Shown one piece after another: positions 7,562 through 15,781 of a DNA stretch of 38,431 nt. Origin of the DNA: an uncultured Pelagibacteraceae bacterium. GTDB taxonomy: Bacteria > Pseudomonadota > Alphaproteobacteria > Pelagibacterales > Pelagibacteraceae. Position 1 is the stretch's first letter. Each line of letters opens with the position of its first letter. Both the position numbers and the translations under genes were made by a program. Where the stretch lies: assembly GCA_902628305.1 (NCBI GenBank), contig CACOMK010000010.1, forward strand, positions 1 to 38,431. Direction: 5' to 3'. The notes below the pieces were generated by a model, which made no database searches, was not told the origin of the DNA, and saw only the letters and a program-made list of their open reading frames with translations.

Positions 7562-8731
7562 TTAACTCTTTATATGAAGCTCTTTTGGAAAATTACAGAA
7601 TAATTCTGATCCATTCTCAGTAACTCTTATAGCTTCCGAAGCCTCAACACCCCAATCTCCAAATTGCATTACTGCTATCATATGAAAACAAACATTAGGC
7701 TCAAGTACTGTCATGTCTCCTTTGTATATATTAAGAGTATGTTCTCCCCAATCAGGTGGATAACCAATTCCGATTGAATAACCTGTTCTAGACTTTTTTT
7801 CTATTCCATATTTATCTAAAATTTTCCAAAAAGCTTGAGCTACATCATCTGCTGTATTCCCTGGTTTGATTGCACTAATTCCAGCGTTTAAAGCCTCAAT
7901 CGTTTTATTCATTGTATCAATTTTTAATTGATTAGGTTTTCCGAGCAGGACCGTTCTAGCCATTGGGGCATGATATCTCTTATAAACTCCAGATAATTCA
8001 ATAATTGTAGCTTCTCCCTCTACGAATTTATCTTGAGTTGCTGTTAGATGTGATGCTGAAGTTCCTTTTCCCGTTGGAAGTAATGTTGCAATACTAGAAT
8101 ATTCACCTCCAATTTCCTCAGTTCCATAAAATAAAGTTTTTTGAATCTCTCCTACTGCATCGCATTGTCTGACTCCTGGTTTAATAACATCTATTGCAGT
8201 TTTCATTCCTCTCTCTGAAATTTTTGCTGCAGATTTCATAAATCCTATTTCAGCATCAGATTTTACTAATCTTGCCCAATTAACTAAACGATCACTATCT
8301 TTAATCTGGGCATTTGGTAATCCTTGTTTAATTTTTTCATAACAGAATGCAGTAAAATAATGAGCATCCATTTCTAAACCAATGGTTAATTTATCCCACT
8401 TCCTCTCCTTAATAATTTCAACTAGGTTATCATAAGGATGTTTTGGCCATGTATGAATGTACTCTTCATCATAAACTAAAATATTCTCGTCCTTTAAATA
8501 TGTTTTAATGTATGCTCCACCAGCATCTTGAGCTCTTACAAAACATAATGGTTCTTCAGCATTGACATGAACTATAGCACATTGAGCATAATAAAAAGAC
8601 CAAGCATCATAACCTGTTAAATAATTCATATTGTTTGTATCATGTGAAATTAAGAGCTCGATGCCTTTTTCCTGCATCATTTTTTGAACTTTTTTTAATC
8701 TTTGTTTGTATTCTTCTCTGCTGAAAAGCAT
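7562..8731 (-). CDS. M24-fold hydrolase, ectoine hydrolase (DoeA/EutD)- or creatinase-like
   Basis: A 389-residue protein with the creatinase N-domain and a pita-bread M24 C-domain. The usual M24 metal ligands are not intact: the first Asp position reads IIELSG (Glu245) and the second reads YHAPMART with no Asp, while a His in SASHLT (His228) matches the catalytic-His position of creatinase. Loss of metal ligands is typical of C-N hydrolases such as creatinase and ectoine hydrolase rather than aminopeptidases. The N terminus (SREEYKQRL, NMNYLTGYDAWSFY) also resembles ectoine hydrolases as I recall them. It overlaps by one base (TAATG) the EutA-like gene, which is the partner expected in ectoine-utilisation clusters. 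No N-acetyl-diaminobutyrate deacetylase (DoeB/EutE) is present here, so another cyclic or guanidino substrate remains possible. Confidence 0.75.
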   Translation of the reverse strand: MLFSREEYKQRLKKVQKMMQEKGIELLISHDTNNMNYLTGYDAWSFYYAQCAIVHVNAEEPLCFVRAQDAGGAYIKTYLKDENILVYDEEYIHTWPKHPYDNLVEIIKERKWDKLTIGLEMDAHYFTAFCYEKIKQGLPNAQIKDSDRLVNWARLVKSDAEIGFMKSAAKISERGMKTAIDVIKPGVRQCDAVGEIQKTLFYGTEEIGGEYSSIATLLPTGKGTSASHLTATQDKFVEGEATIIELSGVYKRYHAPMARTVLLGKPNQLKIDTMNKTIEALNAGISAIKPGNTADDVAQAFWKILDKYGIEKKSRTGYSIGIGYPPDWGEHTLNIYKGDMTVLEPNVCFHMIAVMQFGDWGVEASEAIRVTENGSELFCNFPKELHIKS

Positions 8732-9477
8732 TAGTTTACTTGGAATAATTTTCCAAATCCCTCTATTAAATTATTTTTTTTTATTTTTACAAGGGTATCC
8801 CAAATTAACGCCTGGTTGCTAGATAAAACTATGGTGTTTAATTTTTTTTCTAATTTATCAATAATTTCTAAAACTGGTAGAGCAGTACATGAAACAAACA
8901 AAGCGTCTGCTCCATTCAAATCTATTTTTGAGAGAACATCATATAAATAATTTTGATCAACTTTTCCAATATCATAATCATCTTGAATATCAAAGTATGA
9001 ATTCGAGGTAACCTCAAAACCTTCGCTTTTAAAATAATCTAAAACATCATCGTTTAATTTTTTACTGTAAGGTGTAAAAATTGATACTTTTTTAATATTT
9101 AATTTCTTTAATGCTTTAATAGCTGCAGTGCTTGGTGTTGAAACTTCTGCCATTGGTTTTGCGACTTTAACTTTTTGTTCTATTGATTCATGCCCAGCCG
9201 CAATAGTCCCTGATGTACATCCATAAACTACACAATCCAAATCTTGATCAGGCAAAATATCTTTAGTTACTTCCGTCACTTTATTAGACATTTTGATCAG
9301 GTTCTCTTTCGTGAGAGGGTTGTAGCATTCAATACGATTAACAAAAAAATCAATTTTCCTGTTTTTAATCACATTAATAAAATCTTTTTCAATCATAAAG
9401 TCACTTGCAAGAGCAATTAAGCCAACTCTGGGATTAGCTTGGCTTATAAACTTTGGATCTATTTTTGTTGAATTCAT
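8731..9477 (-). CDS. Asp/Glu racemase superfamily protein, EutA / maleate isomerase-like
   Basis: A 248-residue cytoplasmic protein with the two-cysteine active-site layout of the Asp/Glu racemase, arylmalonate decarboxylase and maleate isomerase superfamily: Cys87 in YGCTSGT and Cys197 in SCTALP. Members named EutA accompany ectoine hydrolase in ectoine-degradation operons, and here the M24 hydrolase gene starts on this gene's last base. It is the first gene of the minus-strand run, with a 57-bp divergent gap shared with the EamA gene at 9535. It might alter the stereochemistry of an intermediate handled by the hydrolase. The superfamily call is firm; the exact reaction is inferred from context only. 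Confidence 0.75.
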   Translation of the reverse strand: MNSTKIDPKFISQANPRVGLIALASDFMIEKDFINVIKNRKIDFFVNRIECYNPLTKENLIKMSNKVTEVTKDILPDQDLDCVVYGCTSGTIAAGHESIEQKVKVAKPMAEVSTPSTAAIKALKKLNIKKVSIFTPYSKKLNDDVLDYFKSEGFEVTSNSYFDIQDDYDIGKVDQNYLYDVLSKIDLNGADALFVSCTALPVLEIIDKLEKKLNTIVLSSNQALIWDTLVKIKKNNLIEGFGKLFQVN

Positions 9478-9534
9478 ATTTTAAAAAGTGAATATATCAC
9501 AAGTTCTTTAATAATCATTAATATTAAAATAGGC

Positions 9535-10407
9535 ATGAATATAAAAGATACTTTTGTAGCCTCCTTGGTGCCTATTTTTTTAGGCTTCGGTTTTGTAATT
9601 GCAAAACCTGCTTTTGAATCTTTCCCCCCTATACTTTTAATGGGTATAAGATTTACATTTGCTGCATCATTATTAATTTGGTGGTTTCCAATACCAAAAG
9701 GATATTTGAAAAGAATATTTGCTGCATCATTAGTGGCTAATACGTTGCAATATAGTATTACATATACTGGTTTAGATTTAATTGATGCATCTTCAGCAGT
9801 TCTTTTGGTTCAGATGGAAGTTCCGTTTGGAGTTATTTTTGCTTACTTCATTCTTAAAGAAAAACCAACTATTAGAGCTTTGATTGGTATAGCTATCGCT
9901 TTTGTTGGTGTTTATATTTTAACTGGATCTCCTAACTTAGATGGAAAGTTTATTGGAATTAGCCTTACAATTTTAGGGTCAGCTATATGGGCTCTTGGAC
10001 AAGTTATGGTTAAACCTTTAAGCAAGGAGATAAATCCTTTAGCTCTAGTTGCTTGGTTAGCATTTTTCTCTGGGCCAATTTTAATATTGCTTTCTTCAAT
10101 AATTGATGGAAATACAGTTAATTATTTAACAAATGCCAAGATTGATCACTGGATCATTGCAATTTATATTGGTTTAATCATGCAACCGATTACTTATGGT
10201 TGTTTCTATTATGTTTTAAAAAACAACCCACTTTATAAAGTGCTACCCATCGTTACCATGGGTATACCTCCAACAGGTTTACTAGCTGCTATATTTCTTT
10301 TAGGTGAAAAACCAACACAAGAATTATTTATAGGTGGTGCAATAATAATAGTAGGTGTGATTTTAATTATATTTACAAAAAACAAAAAAGAAGAGGAAAT
10401 AAAATGA
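9535..10407 (+). CDS. EamA/DMT-family transporter
   Basis: A 290-residue membrane protein with about ten hydrophobic segments arranged as two EamA repeats. The first ends with FGVIFAYFILKEKPTIRALIG and the second with LLAAIFLLGEKPTQELFIG; the repeated E-K-P motif at the end of each half is typical of this family. Such proteins usually export amino acids or metabolites, though some import. It opens a three-gene + unit: its stop overlaps the ATG of the beta-hydroxyacid dehydrogenase (ATGA), so the two are translationally coupled, and an aldehyde dehydrogenase follows. The substrate cannot be read from the sequence. Confidence 0.88.
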   Translation: MNIKDTFVASLVPIFLGFGFVIAKPAFESFPPILLMGIRFTFAASLLIWWFPIPKGYLKRIFAASLVANTLQYSITYTGLDLIDASSAVLLVQMEVPFGVIFAYFILKEKPTIRALIGIAIAFVGVYILTGSPNLDGKFIGISLTILGSAIWALGQVMVKPLSKEINPLALVAWLAFFSGPILILLSSIIDGNTVNYLTNAKIDHWIIAIYIGLIMQPITYGCFYYVLKNNPLYKVLPIVTMGIPPTGLLAAIFLLGEKPTQELFIGGAIIIVGVILIIFTKNKKEEEIK

Positions 10408-11345
10408 AAATAGGTTTTATTGGATTAGGAAATGTAGGCGGTAAACTAGCTGGAAGCTTAATAAGAAATAATTTTGATCTAACTGTTAGAGAAATTGATG
10501 AAAGTTTAACAAATGAATTTAAAAAGCTAGGTGCTAAAGTTACAAAGTCTCCTAAAGAATTGGCAGAACAAACTGATCTAATTATTACTTCACTTCCTTC
10601 ACCTGAAGTTTCTGCAGAGGTTATGGAAAGTGAAGATGGAATTCTAAATGGTTTAACAGAAAATAAAATTTGGTTAGAAATGAGCACAACTGATGAAGAT
10701 GAGGTTAAAAGACTTGGAAATAAGGTGCTATCAAAAAAAGCTATCCCACTAGATGGACCTGTTAGTGGAGGATGTCATAGAGCAGCCACAGGTAATATTG
10801 CTATATTTGTAGGAGGAGATAGAAAAGCTTTTGAAAAAATATTACCTGCCTTAACTGTAATGGGTAGAAAAGTTTTACATACCGGAGAGTTAGGTAGTGC
10901 ATCAATTCTTAAAGTTATAACAAATTATTTGGCATCAGTTCATTTGGTAGCTTTAGGTGAGGCGTGGACTATTGCGAAAAAATCAAATTTAGATCTAAAT
11001 AAAACATTTAAAGGTATAGCAGTCTCATCTGGAAATTCATTCGTTCATGAAACAGAAAGTCAGGTTATTTTAAATGGATCTTATAATATTAATTTTACAA
11101 TGGATCTTGTTTTGAAAGATACCGGTTTATTCGACAATTTAGCTAGGAAATTAAATGCTCCTTTGGAAATTTCTCCAAAAATAGTTGAGATATTTAAAGA
11201 TGGACAAAAAAAATATGGTTCAAGAGCATGGTCATCAATGATTGTAAAAAGAATGGAAGATTTAAATAAAATTGATTTTAGAGCCGATGGATTTCCTGAG
11301 AAGCTTGTAGATAATGAGCCAGAAGAAAAAGGCTATGAAATTTAA
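10404..11345 (+). CDS. NAD(P)-dependent beta-hydroxyacid dehydrogenase (3-hydroxyisobutyrate dehydrogenase family)
   Basis: A 313-residue oxidoreductase with the N-terminal dinucleotide-binding motif GFIGLGNVGGKLAGSL (4-19), the substrate-binding signature DGPVSGGCHRAATGN and the catalytic Lys in the SILKVITNYL helix. The family oxidises or reduces short beta-hydroxyacids such as 3-hydroxyisobutyrate, tartronate semialdehyde or 4-hydroxybutyrate. A GAGGAAAT just upstream serves as ribosome site. It is coupled to the transporter (ATGA overlap) and followed 21 bp later by an aldehyde dehydrogenase. The pair hydroxyacid dehydrogenase plus semialdehyde dehydrogenase would take a hydroxyacid to an acid via its aldehyde. 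The specific substrate is unresolved. Confidence 0.88.
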   Translation: MKIGFIGLGNVGGKLAGSLIRNNFDLTVREIDESLTNEFKKLGAKVTKSPKELAEQTDLIITSLPSPEVSAEVMESEDGILNGLTENKIWLEMSTTDEDEVKRLGNKVLSKKAIPLDGPVSGGCHRAATGNIAIFVGGDRKAFEKILPALTVMGRKVLHTGELGSASILKVITNYLASVHLVALGEAWTIAKKSNLDLNKTFKGIAVSSGNSFVHETESQVILNGSYNINFTMDLVLKDTGLFDNLARKLNAPLEISPKIVEIFKDGQKKYGSRAWSSMIVKRMEDLNKIDFRADGFPEKLVDNEPEEKGYEI

Positions 11346-11366
11346 TTAATATGTTAAAATTAATAA

Positions 11367-12797
11367 ATGTTAGATAAAAGAAAATTTTACATAAACGGTA
11401 AATGGGTTGACCCAGTAGAAAATAATGATTTTGAGGTAATCAATCCTTGTAATGAGGATCCTTTTGCAATTATTTCATTAGGCTCTAAAGAAGATACTGA
11501 TAATGCTGTAAAAGCAGCAAAAAAAGCATTTGAAAGCTGGAAAGAAACTAGCAAAGAAGAAAGGTTAGATTTGCTAAAAAAACTATTAACAGTTTACAAA
11601 AAAAGATTTGGAGAAATGGCAGAGGCTATTTCACTAGAAATGGGAGCGCCAATAGATTGGGCAACAGATGTTCAAACTGGATCTGGACAAGCACATTTAG
11701 AAGATTTTATTTTAAGATTGAAAGAATTTAATTTCGATGAACACTTTGATCAAAAATCTAATAATCACATTTATTATGAACCAATTGGAGTATGTGGATT
11801 AATTACTCCATGGAATTGGCCAATAAACCAAATAGCTCTTAAAGTCATACCTGCATTTGCAACTGGGTGCACGATGATACTTAAACCATCTGAAATAGCT
11901 CCTATCTCTGGAATGTTATTTGCTGAAATGATTGATGAAGTTGGATTTCCTGATGGTGTATTTAATCTAGTAAATGGTGATGGCGCAGGTGTTGGAACAC
12001 AAATGTCAAGTCATCCTGATATTGATATGGTTTCTTTTACAGGATCAACTCGTGCTGGAAGACTTATTTCAAAAAATGCAGCAGAAACAATTAAAAGAGT
12101 TTGTTTAGAGCTTGGAGGAAAAGGCGGAAATATAGTTTTTTCAGATAGTTACAAAAATGCTGTTCGAGATGGCATAAGAAATGTAATGAGTAACTCTGGC
12201 CAATCTTGTGATGCTCCTACAAGAATGCTAGTTGAAAAATCTATTTATGAAAGAGCAGTTGAGGAAGCAGTTGATGAAGCAAATAAAATAAAAGTAGATC
12301 AAGCCTCAAAGAAAGGTGATCACATAGGACCTGTAATATCTAAAACTCAATATGATAAGATCATCAATTTAATTGAAAGCGGAATTTCTGAAGGTGCAAC
12401 ATTAGCAGCAGGTGGTCCAGATTTACCTAACGGATTAAATAAAGGTTATTTTATAAAACCAACGATTTTTACAAATGTTACAAACGACATGAGAATAGCA
12501 AAAGAAGAAATCTTTGGTCCTGTCCTTTCTATTATTCCGTTTGAAACTGAAGATGAAGCAGTAAATATTGTTAATGATACTTCTTATGGTTTGGGGAATT
12601 ATTTACAGACAGAAGATAGAGAAAAAGCACATAGAGTTGCTAAAAAATTACGCTCAGGGTGTGTTTACATTAATGGTAATGCGGCTGATGCTGGTACACC
12701 TTTTGGAGGTTATCGACAGTCAGGAAATGGCAGAGAAGGTGGCGTTTGGGGTCTTGAGGAATATCTTGAAGTTAAAACTGTTACTGGTTGGAATTAA
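11367..12797 (+). CDS. NAD(P)-dependent aldehyde dehydrogenase
   Basis: A complete 476-residue aldehyde dehydrogenase. The oxyanion Asn is in TPWNWP (Asn150), the general base Glu in LELGGKG (Glu248) and the catalytic Cys in NSGQSCDAP (Cys281); the C-terminal segment PFGGYRQSGNGREGG is also typical. It oxidises an aldehyde to a carboxylate in the cytoplasm. The order after the hydroxyacid dehydrogenase suggests sequential oxidation. Betaine aldehyde is conceivable because a choline-dehydrogenase-like gene lies elsewhere in the window, but nothing in the sequence points to it specifically. The last bases overlap only a weak TTG alternative start of the next gene. Confidence 0.9.
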   Translation: MLDKRKFYINGKWVDPVENNDFEVINPCNEDPFAIISLGSKEDTDNAVKAAKKAFESWKETSKEERLDLLKKLLTVYKKRFGEMAEAISLEMGAPIDWATDVQTGSGQAHLEDFILRLKEFNFDEHFDQKSNNHIYYEPIGVCGLITPWNWPINQIALKVIPAFATGCTMILKPSEIAPISGMLFAEMIDEVGFPDGVFNLVNGDGAGVGTQMSSHPDIDMVSFTGSTRAGRLISKNAAETIKRVCLELGGKGGNIVFSDSYKNAVRDGIRNVMSNSGQSCDAPTRMLVEKSIYERAVEEAVDEANKIKVDQASKKGDHIGPVISKTQYDKIINLIESGISEGATLAAGGPDLPNGLNKGYFIKPTIFTNVTNDMRIAKEEIFGPVLSIIPFETEDEAVNIVNDTSYGLGNYLQTEDREKAHRVAKKLRSGCVYINGNAADAGTPFGGYRQSGNGREGGVWGLEEYLEVKTVTGWN

Positions 12798-12802
12798 AAT
12801 TT

Positions 12803-13444
12803 ATGCATTTAATCCATCGAGGGATTGTAAGCAAAAAATATAAAGAAAACCTTTTAAATTCATTTAAACAATCATTTAAAAAAGGATTTGGAATAGAAAC
12901 CGATATACACGCAACTAAAGATCATAAATTTATCTGTTATCATGACTTTACTTTAAAAAGAATTTTTAAAAAAAAAGAGAGTATAAAAAACCTAAATTAT
13001 CAAAAAATAAAAGAAATCAGCGTTAAGTATCAAAAGCCAATACCTCTGCTCCAAGATTTGCTCAAGATATCAAAAAATAAATTCTTTTTATTTATTGAGA
13101 TTAAACCTAAATTTTCAATAAAATTGCTTAAAAAACTGATTAAAGAAACATCTAAATATTCAAAATGTGTATTTATCTCCTTTAAACATCAAAATATTTA
13201 TAACCTTTTAAAATTAAATAAAAAAACAAAGGTAGGTTTATCTTTTTCACCACCTACAACCATAAAATCAATAGCAAGGAAATCAAAAATAAAAAATGTT
13301 GATTGCTTAATTCTTGATAAATCGTATATAAAAAACAAAAAAATTCAGAGCTTAAAAATTAAAAAATATTTTTATACAATTAAAAACAAAACCGAATTCA
13401 TGAAATATAATAAAAAAAATAACTTAATATTTGAAAATTTATAA
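12803..13444 (+). CDS. Small glycerophosphodiester phosphodiesterase-like protein
   Basis: A roughly 213-residue protein with GDPD-family landmarks near the N terminus: HRG at residues 5-7, ENLLNSF, GIETDIHATKD, and CYHDFTLKRI, where the family's catalytic His normally sits (HD). FIEIKP later provides the usual metal-binding Glu. I chose the ATG at 12803 rather than the TTG at 12788 because it places HRG at the usual distance from the start and avoids overlap with the aldehyde dehydrogenase. The protein is shorter than typical GDPDs (about 240-250 residues) and extremely Lys-rich, and its 3' end overlaps the convergent 2OG oxygenase gene by 6 bp. It would hydrolyse glycerophosphodiesters, possibly glycerophosphocholine, which would link it to choline supply; that link is speculative. 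Confidence 0.75.
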   Translation: MHLIHRGIVSKKYKENLLNSFKQSFKKGFGIETDIHATKDHKFICYHDFTLKRIFKKKESIKNLNYQKIKEISVKYQKPIPLLQDLLKISKNKFFLFIEIKPKFSIKLLKKLIKETSKYSKCVFISFKHQNIYNLLKLNKKTKVGLSFSPPTTIKSIARKSKIKNVDCLILDKSYIKNKKIQSLKIKKYFYTIKNKTEFMKYNKKNNLIFENL

Positions 13445-14563
13445 TTTCTGCTTAAGATAATTTAATCTTCCAATTATTTCATCTCTATCCATATAATAAC
13501 CTTGGAGATGTCTATTACCTGAATTAGGATCAAACTCAGTTCTGCCATGAAGCAGTCTTCTATTATTAAATGAAAAAATATCTCCTGGTTCTAACCTAAA
13601 ATTAATTTGGAATTTGGAATCATGTAAAAGATTTCCAAAACGATGGTGTGCTTTATAAACAGAGTCCATTATGTCTGGATGACAATCTAATGCATCTAAA
13701 GTTGCAATACTGTATCTAACATCATTATAGTCCCCATCTTTAGTTAGTGAAATAGCTGTACCATGGACGCTTCTTATTGCTTCTTGTGTATAATCTTTAT
13801 CTCTAAATTTTAATGGTGTGTTTACTAAAATATCAAAAGTATCTTTTTCATTTTTTCTTAAAAAATCAGCAACCGCAAAAGCATCAACAGCTGAGGAATC
13901 TCCTCCTTTTGCTGAATTTACTAAACAATGTAGGAATTGATAACCTGGAGGATTTTCAAACCAAGGTAAATCCATATGATTATTTAATGCATGAGCAGTA
14001 TAAGCAGAATTATTCGGTTTAGGAATATTTATTACCTCAAAAGGGGTTTTAAAAAATGTTTCACGAGTATGACTTATACGATTTAAAACATTTAATGCAG
14101 AATTTTTTTCAATTGGTGAATTTTTTACAATTGCAATACCAGTATGGTGCAAAAGTTCTAACCATTTAATTAATCCAGATTCGGAATTTATTATTTCATC
14201 ATGATCAATTTGAATAGATTTTAAATCTTTTTCTAAAGAGTTATCCCAAAGTTTGTATGGTGAAATATATTTGCGTTTATGTTTTAAAGTATAACAATTT
14301 TCTCGTAACCATTTAGGATCATAATAACTTTTATGATCTCCCTCGCTCCATTCAATTTCCAATTTTCCATCTGAACTCATTGAATATGTTTTGGGATTAA
14401 TGCTTTGAGAAACTTTTAAAATATTAAACATTCTGTGTCTAGAATCTTTATCGTGCGCAGATGGACAATTATCTCTTAGCCAGAGATAGTTAAATTTACT
14501 CTCTTCACCATCATTCCAAACAATTTTTAGATATGTAGAATTTTTTTCTAATTTCGAAATCAT
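13439..14563 (-). CDS. Gamma-butyrobetaine hydroxylase-like Fe(II)/2-oxoglutarate dioxygenase
   Basis: A 374-residue oxygenase with the two-part layout of gamma-butyrobetaine and trimethyllysine hydroxylases: an N-terminal domain (about 1-100, YLWLRDNCPSAH and WLRENC) and a TauD-like catalytic domain. The iron facial triad is His196-x-Asp198 (NNHMDLPW) and His339 (LLHGRTEFD), with Arg351 placed to bind 2-oxoglutarate. The N-terminal zinc site seen in the human enzyme is incomplete: only Cys33 remains of the three clustered Cys, with His37 nearby. The gene is divergent from the betaine-type transporter across 137 bp. With carnitine dehydrogenase, BKACE and thioesterase in the window, conversion of gamma-butyrobetaine to carnitine is the simplest role. 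TmpA, which hydroxylates 2-trimethylaminoethylphosphonate, belongs to the same family and is the main alternative. Confidence 0.8.
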   Translation of the reverse strand: MISKLEKNSTYLKIVWNDGEESKFNYLWLRDNCPSAHDKDSRHRMFNILKVSQSINPKTYSMSSDGKLEIEWSEGDHKSYYDPKWLRENCYTLKHKRKYISPYKLWDNSLEKDLKSIQIDHDEIINSESGLIKWLELLHHTGIAIVKNSPIEKNSALNVLNRISHTRETFFKTPFEVINIPKPNNSAYTAHALNNHMDLPWFENPPGYQFLHCLVNSAKGGDSSAVDAFAVADFLRKNEKDTFDILVNTPLKFRDKDYTQEAIRSVHGTAISLTKDGDYNDVRYSIATLDALDCHPDIMDSVYKAHHRFGNLLHDSKFQINFRLEPGDIFSFNNRRLLHGRTEFDPNSGNRHLQGYYMDRDEIIGRLNYLKQKL

Positions 14564-14621
14564 TATCAGTATTAATATTTATATAAATGAGTATTCAAAT
14601 CAACTCAATTAATGGTTGTAT

Positions 14622-14633
14622 TTTGAATTCAAA
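14622..14633. promoter_or_regulatory. 12-bp perfect palindrome in a divergent promoter region
   Basis: TTTGAATTCAAA lies near the middle of the 137-bp gap (14564-14700) between the hydroxylase-like gene (-) and the binding-protein gene (+), about 68 bp upstream of the latter's start. Its position between two divergent genes suits an operator acting on both. It is short and AT-rich, so chance is possible. Otherwise the gap shows only a strong ribosome site (TAAGGAGA, 14686-14693) for the binding-protein gene. Confidence 0.3.
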
Positions 14634-14700
14634 GCTTGTTTTTTATCTTTATTCATTATTAAATCTTCTTATTAAAACTTAACCTTAAGGAGATAATTTA

Positions 14701-15717
14701 ATGAAGTTTTTAAAAAGATTAACTATCTCGATTTTCCTTTTATCATCTTTGGTTGTGTCCAACGCAAACGCAGGTGACTGTAAGGCTAGATTGGGAGATT
14801 TTGACTGGAGTAGTGCTAATATTCATACAGCTATTACTACTTTTATTCTTGAAAAAGGATACGGTTGTGAAGTTTCTGTAACTAAAGGAAGTACAACTCC
14901 GATTATGGCCGCTCATTATGACGGTCAATTAGATGTTATTACTGAAGTTTGGTACGACAACATCATTGGTAATTACAAACCTCACGAAGAAGCAGGTACA
15001 ATTATCCATATGGGAACAAACACACCAGACTCTCAGCAAGCATTCTATGTTGATAAAGCTACTGCTGATAAATACAATTTAAAATCAGTTGAAGATATGA
15101 AAGATCCAAAAATAGCTGCGCTATTTAAAGATCCAGAAGATCCTTCAAAAGGTAGAATGACAAGCTGTATATCTGGTTGGACATGCTACACTGTTAACTT
15201 GGTTAAACAAAAAGAGTATGGTTTAGATAAATACTACACAAACTTTGATCCAGGTTCAGGAGGTGCATTGGATGCAGCTATAGCAGGTGCATTTGCTAAG
15301 AAAAAACCAATCTTTACTTATTACTGGGCACCAACTGGTTTAATGGGTAAAGTTGATCTTGTAAGATTAAAGGAACCTAAATTTGATCAAGCGTGCTGGG
15401 ATGCAATGTCTGCAGTTGTAGAAGACATTAAAGCAAATGGTCCAGATGCTTATAAACCTTCTTGCGCAAGTGAGTACAGAGATATGGCTTTAACTAAATC
15501 TGTTCTTGCTACTTGGGCAAAAGCTCATCCAAAAGAAAATGAGTTTATTGGAAAATATACTATTCCAACAGCTACTGTTAACAAGATGTTGGCATTTTAT
15601 GAAGATGAGTCAGGTGGTGATATGGAAGCTACTGCAATAGAGTTTTTAAAAACAGAAACTATGTGGAAAGACTGGGTACCAGCTGATGTTGCTAAAAAAG
15701 TTTCAGCAGCATTATAA
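14701..15717 (+). CDS. proX: Glycine betaine/proline-type ABC transporter substrate-binding protein (ProX-like)
   Basis: A 338-residue periplasmic binding protein of the ProX/OpuAC family. Residues 1-24 are a signal peptide ending in SNANA, and the mature protein starts GDCKARLGDFDW. Several Trp and Tyr residues (DFDWSSAN, EVWYDN, SGWTCY, YYWAPTG) could form the aromatic box that cages quaternary ammonium groups. A strong TAAGGAGA lies 7 nt before the ATG. The permease (ProW) and ATPase (ProV) genes follow, separated from this gene by a hairpin terminator, as in the Pot-like cluster. Context with carnitine and choline enzymes suggests glycine betaine, carnitine or gamma-butyrobetaine as ligand; the sequence alone does not separate these. 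Confidence 0.9.
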   Translation: MKFLKRLTISIFLLSSLVVSNANAGDCKARLGDFDWSSANIHTAITTFILEKGYGCEVSVTKGSTTPIMAAHYDGQLDVITEVWYDNIIGNYKPHEEAGTIIHMGTNTPDSQQAFYVDKATADKYNLKSVEDMKDPKIAALFKDPEDPSKGRMTSCISGWTCYTVNLVKQKEYGLDKYYTNFDPGSGGALDAAIAGAFAKKKPIFTYYWAPTGLMGKVDLVRLKEPKFDQACWDAMSAVVEDIKANGPDAYKPSCASEYRDMALTKSVLATWAKAHPKENEFIGKYTIPTATVNKMLAFYEDESGGDMEATAIEFLKTETMWKDWVPADVAKKVSAAL

Positions 15718-15739
15718 TCACTAAGAAAAATTTATTGAT

Positions 15740-15766
15740 AGAGCCCCTTTATGGGGCTCTTTCTTT
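15740..15766 (+). terminator. Terminator/attenuator hairpin between proX and proW
   Basis: An 8-bp perfect stem, AGAGCCCC (15740-15747) and GGGGCTCT (15753-15760), with a 5-base loop and followed by TTTCTTT. It lies 22 bp after the proX stop and 15 bp before the proW start. It fits a leaky intrinsic terminator that keeps binding-protein expression above that of the membrane components. Confidence 0.85.
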
Positions 15767-15781
15767 AAATAAAGAAAAACT

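Noticed and set aside
12788-12802. TTG at 12788 as start of the GDPD-like gene
   Set aside because: It would overlap the aldehyde dehydrogenase and push the HRG motif inward; ATG 12803 fits the family better.
12568-12843. Second open frame on + across the end of the aldehyde dehydrogenase gene
   Set aside because: It is an out-of-frame shadow of conserved dehydrogenase sequence.
14636-14664. TTGTTT-17-TTAAAT as a sigma70 promoter for proX
   Set aside because: The match is weak and AT-rich sequence produces many such pairs; not reported as a feature.
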